Of a stretch of 6,586 bases of DNA, positions 1 through 5,432 are shown in pieces (position 1 is the stretch's first letter; the number at the start of each line of letters is the position of its first letter). The translations under genes were made by a program, and so were the position numbers. The DNA is from CAZULF01 sp964621215 (GTDB taxonomy: Bacteria > Pseudomonadota > Gammaproteobacteria > UBA1113). The notes beneath the pieces are model-generated. The model saw nothing but the letters and a program-made list of their open reading frames with translations. It had not been told where the DNA came from and ran no database searches. The stretch is taken from contig CAZULF010000107.1 of the NCBI GenBank assembly GCA_964621215.1, positions 1-6,586 of the forward strand, written 5' to 3'.

Positions 1-426
1 GCAATTTTGTTGGTGATGGCCATTCGTTATTACCAATCGGCCAGTAACGCACAGAGTATCAATCAAGCGATTGATATGGTGAACGCAGTAAAAGCCGGTG
101 TGAAGAATTATTTGACGTCGAATGTGGGAAGTACTTCGATTCCCAAAGTCTCTGAGTTGGCTGGTAAAGGGTATTTGCCACAAACTTATCAATCGCCAGC
201 TAATGCTAATCCATGGGGTGGCATGGTTGGTTTTGGTACTGGCACTGATTGTAACGATCTACCAACAACAATGAGCCCAACGTTTTCTATTTGTTTAGCA
301 GGTATTCCAAGTACAATCTGTACTCAAATAAAGGATCGTATAACGAGTACATTAAATACGGGTGAGTCTGCAGATTGTAAGGGTTCGGGTAATGCATCGG
401 TTCTAGTTGTTACTGTAGGTACTTAA
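1..426 (+). CDS. PilS-like type IV major-type pilin, 5' end cut by window
   Basis: Pilin subunit, expected to be processed by prepilin peptidase and assembled into a type IV pilus. The frame is open from base 1, so the start codon, leader peptide and processing site lie outside; 141 residues are visible. The visible N-terminus (AILLVMAIRYYQSASN) is the end of the hydrophobic pilin helix and is almost identical to residues 21-36 of the next gene, so the two are paralogues. Further on come an NPWGG motif (near bases 208-222) and a C-terminal region with cysteines at 319-321 and 376-378, the layout known from PilS-type pilins of thin/IVb pili, where the last cysteine pair forms a disulfide. Two further cysteines (250-252, 292-294) have no counterpart in the downstream paralogue. 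Assignment to a type IV pilin is firm; the PilS subfamily is recalled from pattern, not searched. Confidence 0.85.
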   Translation, partial: AILLVMAIRYYQSASNAQSINQAIDMVNAVKAGVKNYLTSNVGSTSIPKVSELAGKGYLPQTYQSPANANPWGGMVGFGTGTDCNDLPTTMSPTFSICLAGIPSTICTQIKDRITSTLNTGESADCKGSGNASVLVVTVGT

Positions 427-432
427 AATTAT

Positions 433-510
433 GTAGCCTGGATGAAGCGCTAGCGGAATCCGGGTTTGCATTTTGAGATCCTGGATTCCGCTGCGCTTCA
501 TCCAGGCTAC
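433..510. repeat. Paired REP-like palindrome (BIME-like) between pilin genes
   Basis: Two inverted copies of a roughly 31-base element. The outer 18 bases (433-450 and 493-510) are perfect reverse complements. The inner parts (452-463 and 481-492) continue the pairing with a one-base bulge at 451 and one mismatch at the inner end. Each copy is also a small hairpin by itself: CCTGGAT at 437-443 with ATCCGGG at 458-464, and CCTGGAT at 480-486 with ATCCAGG at 500-506. This matches the architecture of bacterial interspersed mosaic elements made of inverted REP units, and the GCCTGGATGAAGCGCAGCGG-type core resembles a dispersed intergenic repeat seen in many proteobacteria. No U-run follows, so it is not a classical terminator; it could stabilise upstream mRNA or attenuate read-through. 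Open reading through it (an ATG at 466) encodes only translated repeat. Confidence 0.85.
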
Positions 511-525
511 ATTGTTAAATTAATT

Positions 526-530
526 GGAGA
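526..530 (+). promoter_or_regulatory. Shine-Dalgarno site deciding the second pilin start
   Basis: GGAGA lies 7 bases before the ATG at 538. It selects that ATG over the in-frame ATG at 466, which lies inside the palindrome and would put about 24 foreign residues before a perfect prepilin leader. Confidence 0.75.
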
Positions 531-537
531 TGAATCA

Positions 538-1038
538 ATGTTAAAGAAAACTCGAGGTATAGGGTTGCTAGAATTGATGTTATCACTAGCAATTATTGCA
601 ATTTTGTTGGTGATGGCAATTCGTTATTATCAATCAGCTAGTAATAGTCAAAAGGTGACACAAGCGCTTGATATGTTTAATGCAGTAAAAAGTGGAGCGA
701 AAAATTACTTTACCACTACACATAGTGTTAATGTTTCTATGAGTAGTTTGGTAAGTGGAGGTTATTTACCCTCATCTTATCTCGACAAGGGTTCAACAAC
801 AAGCTCAGCACATGTTAGTCCTTGGGGTACTGCATTTACTATAACAGGTTCTGGTGGTGGTACCGGCGGCAGTGGTGTTCAGTTCACTGTCACAATGGAT
901 GCAGTTCCTTTAGATAGCTGTACTCAAATTGTGTCACGAATAAAAGGTACTCTCTCAACGGCATCTGGAGAAAAAGTCAGTCCAGATAGCGACTGTAAAA
1001 GTGATACTGCTGTTGAAGTTACCTATTCATTAGGCTAA
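538..1038 (+). CDS. PilS-like type IV prepilin, complete
   Basis: A 166-residue prepilin, inner-membrane anchored before assembly into a pilus. The start at 538 has a good Shine-Dalgarno site and gives a short basic leader MLKKTRG, then a class III processing site after Gly7. The mature protein starts with Ile rather than the usual Phe/Met and has the conserved Glu at mature position 5 (IGLLE), followed by about 20 hydrophobic residues. An SPWG motif is at residues 94-97, a glycine-rich loop (TGSGGGTGGSG) at 103-113, and cysteines at 128 and 153 probably form the C-terminal disulfide. The order PWG, 'VP...C', 'DC' and a final beta strand matches PilS-type pilins; this is recalled, not searched. 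It is paralogous to the upstream partial gene, with strong similarity at the N-terminus and in the CTQI block and a very different central loop. The next prepilin gene begins 4 bases after its stop. Confidence 0.9.
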   Translation: MLKKTRGIGLLELMLSLAIIAILLVMAIRYYQSASNSQKVTQALDMFNAVKSGAKNYFTTTHSVNVSMSSLVSGGYLPSSYLDKGSTTSSAHVSPWGTAFTITGSGGGTGGSGVQFTVTMDAVPLDSCTQIVSRIKGTLSTASGEKVSPDSDCKSDTAVEVTYSLG

Positions 1039-1042
1039 TCCC

Positions 1043-1825
1043 ATGCAACACACACAAGCACGCGGTTTAACGTTAATTGAAATTTTACTCGTGCTTGTGG
1101 TGATCACGGTTATTATGTTAATGGGTGTGGGGCAATATCAGCGCTATACTCAACAACGTAATATTGCTGGGGCGGAACATGCGGTGCAAGAATTATTTAC
1201 TTATACTAATAATGTTTACCAGAAATTTTGCGTTCAGCTTTTTCAATCTATGGTTGAACACGCAGACAGTGAATCTGGAGCGCGTTTTTCTTGCACTAAC
1301 GTTACTCAGGTTAATCCAAACGGATGTTATGGATTACCCGACTTCGTTAATCCGCTAGCGTTGAGGGATAAGAAGAGTTATCAAGTTGATCAAATAGTCA
1401 TAGCTAAACAACCTTCTAAGCTCGTGGTCTATTTACCGGTAAGCGGTGTTATCACTCAAAAACCCGCGTTATTTGAAAAATATAAAGGTATTTTGCGCCC
1501 AACGAAAAGTACAACCAAGGGCGGTTGTGAAGCGCTGGGAGCGAGTATTTCAACCGCTGCAGGTGATGCTTGTTTTATGTGGGAGGGTGCTCCTGCTAAT
1601 TATGGAACTGTGGCAACCAAAACCCAAGCCACTGCGTCGGGCGCAATGCATTTAAATTTACAACAAATCGAAGAAGAGCCTTCTTCTGATGTGTGGGAGC
1701 AAATGCAAAAAGACCATTATCAACTTCAACGTAATAATTTTGGGGCATCGCGGCGTTGTACTTTATTAGAATATAAAAATATGAAAGGCACCTTATCTAA
1801 GAAAGATTTTGAAAATCCGAAGTAA
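1043..1825 (+). CDS. Large cysteine-rich prepilin-like protein (minor pilin candidate)
   Basis: A 260-residue protein with a class III prepilin leader: MQHTQARG, processing after Gly8, mature Leu1 and Glu at mature position 5 (LTLIE), then a hydrophobic helix to about residue 30. The ATG is 4 bases after the previous stop. There is only a weak upstream AGG (1032-1034), so translational coupling to the preceding pilin is likely. The remaining 230 residues are soluble and not recognised; they hold six cysteines (63, 84, 95, 162, 177, 239), enough for three disulfides in the periplasm. The size is well above that of the neighbouring major-type pilins, which suggests a minor, initiating or tip subunit, but that is inference from context. 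A type II secretion pseudopilin is the main alternative; the PilS-like neighbours favour a pilus. Confidence 0.85.
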   Translation: MQHTQARGLTLIEILLVLVVITVIMLMGVGQYQRYTQQRNIAGAEHAVQELFTYTNNVYQKFCVQLFQSMVEHADSESGARFSCTNVTQVNPNGCYGLPDFVNPLALRDKKSYQVDQIVIAKQPSKLVVYLPVSGVITQKPALFEKYKGILRPTKSTTKGGCEALGASISTAAGDACFMWEGAPANYGTVATKTQATASGAMHLNLQQIEEEPSSDVWEQMQKDHYQLQRNNFGASRRCTLLEYKNMKGTLSKKDFENPK

Positions 1826-1828
1826 CAA

Positions 1829-2045
1829 CGTCATTGCGAGGAAGTGCACTGAGCAATCAAGAAGAGAAGTTAGGAGCTTGTAGTGCACTGACGCGGCAAT
1901 CCAGAGTCGATCTTGTAAAGAAGCTTCTACGTTAGGATAATCGTATTTAGATTGCCACCTCAGCACGCTAGTAGTTACGAATGTTTTTATCGATAGTTCA
2001 GCGTGCTTCCTCGCAATGACGGGGCTTTAATTTCCTCGCAGTGAC
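1829..2045. repeat. Dispersed intergenic repeat with inverted ends, nonautonomous MITE-like
   Basis: Fills most of the 292-base gap between the large prepilin and recG. A perfect 16-base inverted repeat bounds it: CGTCATTGCGAGGAAG at 1829-1844 and its reverse complement at 2006-2021. Inside are a GGCAATC/GATTGCC pair (1895-1901, 1950-1956), an AGCACGCT/AGCGTGCT pair (1962-1969, 2000-2007), and a direct repeat AGTGCACTGA (1843-1852, 1882-1891), each copy followed shortly by GCAATC. A third, imperfect end copy TCCTCGCAGTGAC follows at about 2033-2045, so the element looks nested or partly duplicated. The GTCATTGCGAG...GGCAATCC theme resembles a widespread dispersed repeat in bacterial genomes. 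No target-site duplication is visible and no protein is encoded. No protein-coding gene is seen from 1826 to 2117. Confidence 0.8.
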
Positions 2046-2058
2046 AATGCATAACGTC

Positions 2059-2097
2059 TTGCTTTTCCCCGCAATTCTCGTCACAATAGCCTAAAAT
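2059..2097 (+). promoter_or_regulatory. Possible weak recG promoter
   Basis: TTGCTT at 2059-2064 and CACAAT at 2082-2087 are spaced by 17 bases; a better-looking -10 alone, TAAAAT at 2092-2097, has no matching -35. Either would give a very short leader before the recG ATG. No clear Shine-Dalgarno sequence precedes that ATG, so initiation may be weak. Sequence match only. Confidence 0.3.
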
Positions 2098-2117
2098 CAT
2101 GTGACGAACATTCATGT

Positions 2118-4211
2118 ATGAAAACATTAACATCATTACACCAACCCTGTACCAGCTTACGTGGTGTGGGTTCTCGATTGAATCAAGCGTTAGCTAATTT
2201 AGACATTCATACCGTACATGATTTGTTATTCCATTTACCCTTACGCTACCAAGACCGTACTCATATCACACCTATCCGCAATGCCAATGTTGGGCATGAA
2301 GTTCTCATACATGGCACTATTACTAGTCAACAACAATTAACTAAACCACGATTACAACTTATTCTTCAAGTGACCGATGGCAGTGGCACTTGTTACATCC
2401 GTTTATTTCATTTTAATCGCCAACAAAAAGCTAATTTAGCTATGGGTACACATTTGCAATGTTTTGGTGAAGTACGGCTCGGACGCTACGGCTTGGAAAT
2501 GATTCATCCAGAATATCAATTGATAACCGATTCTCATGAGTTACCGGTAAATACTGCACTCACACCGATTTATCCCTCCACTGAAGGCATTACTCAAGGC
2601 AGCTGGCGGCGCTTAAGCGAACAAGCTTTAGTGTTATTAAAACAAGCGGGTGATTTAACGGAGTTACTTCCGGTTTCTTTGCGCGAACGTTTGGCTTTAC
2701 CTGACTTATCACAAGCAATTCATTTTGTGCATCGACCACCCGCTGATGCGAATGTACAGCAATTATTGGATGGCAAACATCCTATGCAACAGCGATTAGC
2801 CTTCGAAGAACTATTAGCGCATCAACTCAGTTTACGTTTATTACGCCAAAAAGTGCAACAATGGCAAGCACCGCCATTGCCAGCACATGAAAAATATATT
2901 CCAAGTTTTTTAGCTCAGTTACCTTTTCAAATAACGGCCGCGCAAGCGCGAGTGTTTGATGAAATTGCCACTGATTTGCAACAAGCTATTCCCATGTTGC
3001 GTTTAGTGCAGGGTGATGTAGGTTCAGGAAAAACCGTTGTTGCGGCACTCAGTCTATTATTAGCAGTAGAAAATGGCTGGCAAGGTGTGTTAATGGCTCC
3101 GACAGAAATTTTAGCCGAGCAACATTATCATACTTTTTGTCAGTGGTTAGAGCCATTAGGAATTACTGTAAAATGGTTAGCTAGCAAAATGACGGGTAAA
3201 ATACGGCAACAAAATCTAGCGGCAATGGCTGATGGTAGCGCACAAATTATTATTGGCACCCATGCCTTATTTCAAAAACAAGTTGAATTTTCGCATTTGG
3301 GACTAGTGGTGGTGGATGAGCAGCATCGCTTTGGTGTGGAACAACGTTTGGCTTTGCGTAATAAAGGTGAATATTCAAGTGGCATTTTTCCTCATCAATT
3401 GATTATGACCGCCACACCGATTCCGCGCACGTTAGCTATGACTGCCTATGCAGATTTAGATGTATCTGTCATTGATGAGTTACCTCCTGGCCGCAAACCA
3501 GTAACAACCGTCGTCATCGCTAATAATCGTCGTGATGAAGTCATTGAACGTGTGCATCAAGCTTGTGCTCGTCAATGTCAAGTTTATTGGGTGTGTACGT
3601 TGATCGATGAATCAGAAGTATTAATTTGTCAAGCAGCAGAAGCAACCGCAACTACATTACAACAGCAACTGGGCGCGCAAATAAAAGTTGGCTTAGTGCA
3701 TGGACGATTGACTCCTACAGAAAAAGAAAGCACCATGCAAGCTTTTAAAAAGGGCGAAATTCAAGTGTTGGTAGCGACCACCGTGATTGAAGTTGGTGTG
3801 GATGTTCCCAATGCTAGCTTGATGATTATCGAAAATCCAGAGCGTCTAGGACTGTCACAATTACATCAATTACGCGGTCGAGTAGGGCGCGGTCATGTTG
3901 AAAGTTTTTGTGTGTTGTTATATCAAGCGCCGTTGTCTAATACTGCCAAAGCACGCCTAACGGTCATGCGCGAAACTAATGACGGCTTTATCATTGCCGA
4001 ACGCGATCTCGAATTGCGTGGCCCGGGTGAGCTACTTGGAACGCGTCAAACGGGCGATATGCATTTTCGTATCGCGGATTTACAACGCGACAGCAAACTC
4101 CTTCCTAATGTACAACAAGCGGCAGTGATGATACTTACGCAATACCCAGCGCTTGTTTCGGCGCTCATAGAGCGTTGGATTGGCTCGGCTAGGCAATATG
4201 GAGTAGTGTAG
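2118..4211 (+). CDS. recG: ATP-dependent DNA helicase RecG
   Basis: Cytoplasmic superfamily 2 double-stranded DNA translocase that remodels stalled forks, R-loops and Holliday junctions in recombinational repair. It has 697 residues, the usual length (E. coli about 693). The N-terminal wedge/OB-fold region is within about residues 1-165. Helicase motifs are intact: Walker A GDVGSGKT at 299-306 (Lys305), DEQH box at 400-403, TATPIPRT from 431, motif V around ATTVIEVGVDVPNA, and motif VI QLRGRVGRG at 584-592. The TRG translocation motif (ERDLELRGPGELLGTRQTG) is at 628-646, followed by the C-terminal helical hook with the typical ALIERW ending. The ATG at 2118 is the only sensible start: the frame is open upstream only to a TAA at 2052 and offers no better start. 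It stands alone here, without the spoT/trmH neighbours of enterobacteria. No lesions seen. Confidence 0.98.
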   Translation: MKTLTSLHQPCTSLRGVGSRLNQALANLDIHTVHDLLFHLPLRYQDRTHITPIRNANVGHEVLIHGTITSQQQLTKPRLQLILQVTDGSGTCYIRLFHFNRQQKANLAMGTHLQCFGEVRLGRYGLEMIHPEYQLITDSHELPVNTALTPIYPSTEGITQGSWRRLSEQALVLLKQAGDLTELLPVSLRERLALPDLSQAIHFVHRPPADANVQQLLDGKHPMQQRLAFEELLAHQLSLRLLRQKVQQWQAPPLPAHEKYIPSFLAQLPFQITAAQARVFDEIATDLQQAIPMLRLVQGDVGSGKTVVAALSLLLAVENGWQGVLMAPTEILAEQHYHTFCQWLEPLGITVKWLASKMTGKIRQQNLAAMADGSAQIIIGTHALFQKQVEFSHLGLVVVDEQHRFGVEQRLALRNKGEYSSGIFPHQLIMTATPIPRTLAMTAYADLDVSVIDELPPGRKPVTTVVIANNRRDEVIERVHQACARQCQVYWVCTLIDESEVLICQAAEATATTLQQQLGAQIKVGLVHGRLTPTEKESTMQAFKKGEIQVLVATTVIEVGVDVPNASLMIIENPERLGLSQLHQLRGRVGRGHVESFCVLLYQAPLSNTAKARLTVMRETNDGFIIAERDLELRGPGELLGTRQTGDMHFRIADLQRDSKLLPNVQQAAVMILTQYPALVSALIERWIGSARQYGVV

Positions 4212-4266
4212 ATAATTTAGCCATGCTGTAGATAAATGTTCTTTCTAGTCTTACTATAAAACTGCA

Positions 4267-4279
4267 TTATTTAAAATAA
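4267..4279. promoter_or_regulatory. AT palindrome upstream of BRO gene, possible operator
   Basis: TTATTTAAAATAA has perfect 6-base arms around one central base. It lies just upstream of the candidate -35 element, where a dimeric regulator could bind. The region is very AT-rich, so a chance palindrome is quite possible. Confidence 0.2.
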
Positions 4280-4282
4280 GAA

Positions 4283-4311
4283 TTGTTTTTATATTAAATA
4301 AAGAATACACT
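4283..4311 (+). promoter_or_regulatory. Candidate sigma70-type promoter for BRO gene
   Basis: TTGTTT (4283-4288) and TACACT (4306-4311) are separated by 17 bases, with an AT-rich spacer. Transcription would begin near 4318, leaving about 50 bases before the preferred ATG at 4370. No LexA-type CTGT-N8-ACAG box is present, so SOS control is not supported despite the DinD-like family. Confidence 0.4.
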
Positions 4312-4369
4312 ATAGCCAATTTATCTTCTTAACATGTGGGTTAATAAGGAATTTAGTAAGGATAACTTA

Positions 4370-5239
4370 ATGAGTAATATTAAATTATTTGAATCTAAAA
4401 ACATCCGTTCTGTTTGGAATGAAACGGATCAAAAATGGTATTTTTCAGTTGTCGATGTGGTAAAAATTTTAACAGAGACGGTTAATCCAAAAGATTATAT
4501 AAAAAAAATGCGGAAGAGAGATTTGGAGCTAAATCTCAACTGGGGGACAATTTGTCCCCCCCTTGAATTGATAGCGAAAGATGGCAGGCAAAGAAAGATA
4601 CAATGCGCGAATACCGAAGGATTATTGCGTATTATTCAAACAATCTCATCTCCTAAAGCTGAGCCATTTAAAAGGTGGTTGGCTAAAGTTGGTTATGAAC
4701 GTCTAGAAGAAATAGAAAATCCAGAATTAGCAATACAACGTATGCGGGAGTTTTATCAAGCTAAAGGATATAGTGAGGAGTGGATTGAAAAACGTGTTCG
4801 CGGCATTGCTGTACGAGATGAATTGACAAAAGAATGGCAACAGCGCGGTGTAAAGGAAAAAAGAGAATATGCCATCTTAACAGCAGAAATTAGTCGTGCA
4901 ACATTTGGAATGACGCCTTTAGAGTATAAACAATTTAAGAAACTTGATAGGCAAGCAGATAATTTGCGAGACCACATGACAGATCTTGAGCTTATATTCA
5001 CAATGTTAGGAGAGGCATCAACTACTGCGATTACTCGAAATAAAGATGCCCAAGGATATAATGAAAATTTAGATGCAGCTATGCAAGGGGGAAGTGTTGC
5101 GGGTAGTGCTCGACTAGACTTAGAAAAAAAGTCCGGCGAAAAAATTGCAAATGAAGTTAATTTTAAGAAAATTCCAGAAGCAATTCATCGAAAGCAGATA
5201 AGATCTTCAGATAAAATTCATGAAAAAATTACTAGTTGA
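4370..5239 (+). CDS. BRO-N domain protein, phage antirepressor / DinD-like
   Basis: A 289-residue protein. The start at 4370 is chosen over the in-frame ATG at 4334 because AAGGA (4358-4362) lies 7 bases upstream and the protein then begins SNIKLFESKNIR, as family members do; the earlier ATG has no ribosome site. An N-terminal BRO-N fold covers about residues 3-110, with WYFSVVDVVKIL, a CANTEGLLRIIQ block and SPKAEPFKRWLAKVG. It is followed by the characteristic stretch KGYSEEWIEKR (132-142), ELTKEW (151-156), a LRDHMTDLELIFTMLGEAST block (199-218) and GGSVAGSAR (240-248). These blocks define the bacterial/phage family annotated as BRO family, phage antirepressor or DNA-damage-inducible protein D-like. 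Such proteins are thought to bind DNA or modulate repressors; the role here is unknown. The last 30 residues are basic and look like an unusual tail. No phage structural or integrase gene lies nearby. Confidence 0.9.
   Translation: MSNIKLFESKNIRSVWNETDQKWYFSVVDVVKILTETVNPKDYIKKMRKRDLELNLNWGTICPPLELIAKDGRQRKIQCANTEGLLRIIQTISSPKAEPFKRWLAKVGYERLEEIENPELAIQRMREFYQAKGYSEEWIEKRVRGIAVRDELTKEWQQRGVKEKREYAILTAEISRATFGMTPLEYKQFKKLDRQADNLRDHMTDLELIFTMLGEASTTAITRNKDAQGYNENLDAAMQGGSVAGSARLDLEKKSGEKIANEVNFKKIPEAIHRKQIRSSDKIHEKITS
4542..4560. repeat. Strong G/C palindrome within BRO coding sequence
   Basis: GGGGGACAA at 4542-4550 and its exact reverse complement at 4552-4560 surround one base. The run of C continues to 4562 (seven C in all). 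In RNA it would give an 8-bp stem with a 3-base loop. It encodes residues 58-64 (WGTICPP) in the middle of the BRO-N domain. It could be a binding site for the protein itself, an mRNA hairpin or a slippage-prone tract; coding constraint alone is also possible. Confidence 0.6.
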
Positions 5240-5261
5240 TTGCCGTAGCGGAGATTAAAAC

Positions 5262-5432
5262 ATGAGTACGTTATCAAAAAGCATATTGACGGGCGCACGA
5301 GAAGCACTATAACATGCAAAAGGTAAAGCCGTTTCAGTTAAAACACATAAAGTACATATTCCTGAAAAAGTGGATGTACCTTTAACACGCATTAAAATAG
5401 CAAATCATGTTGATTTAGCACGTTTCGAGTGA
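5262..5432 (+). pseudogene. Broken antitoxin-type HTH (XRE family) regulator remnant
   Basis: Twenty-two bases after the BRO stop, an ATG with a good ribosome site (GGAG at 5250-5253, 8 bases upstream) opens MSTLSKSILTGAREAL, then meets TAA at 5310-5312. The same frame continues HAKGKAVSVKTHKVHIPEKVDV to a TGA at 5430-5432. The joined sequence matches the N-terminal half of the small (about 100-residue) HTH regulators that usually act as antitoxin/repressor with a RelE/HigB-type toxin; their consensus has Glu or a similar sense codon where TAA stands here. Similarity fades after about residue 45, and the HTH itself and the conserved C-terminal part are missing. So there are two lesions: a nonsense mutation and a 3' truncation. 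Its 3' end overlaps the convergent minus-strand gene. Family recall is from pattern; a protein search would confirm. Confidence 0.75.

Noticed and set aside
433..510. Rho-independent terminator after the first pilin
   Set aside because: The hairpin is strong but no T-run follows; the paired REP architecture explains it better.
466..537. Upstream in-frame ATG that would extend the second pilin by 24 residues
   Set aside because: The extension is translated palindromic repeat, has no ribosome site, and would place the prepilin leader internally.
1125..1655. Open frames in another phase inside the large prepilin gene
   Set aside because: They overlap a clear prepilin gene, lack ribosome sites and show no family resemblance.
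1829..2045. CRISPR-like or tRNA structure in the recG upstream gap
   Set aside because: The repeats are inverted ends of a dispersed element without regular spacing, and no cloverleaf can be drawn.
4207..4235. Nine-base direct repeat TGTAGATAA (4207-4215 and 4227-4235) after recG
   Set aside because: Short, AT-rich and with no associated structure; chance is sufficient.
4334..4369. Earlier ATG for the BRO-family gene
   Set aside because: No Shine-Dalgarno before it, while the ATG at 4370 has AAGGA at ideal spacing and a family-typical N-terminus.
4212..4369. LexA/SOS box before the DinD-like gene
   Set aside because: No CTGT-N8-ACAG match was found; damage induction is not supported by sequence.
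4756..5001. Minus-strand open frame inside the BRO-family gene
   Set aside because: It overlaps strongly conserved BRO-family coding sequence and has no recognisable product.
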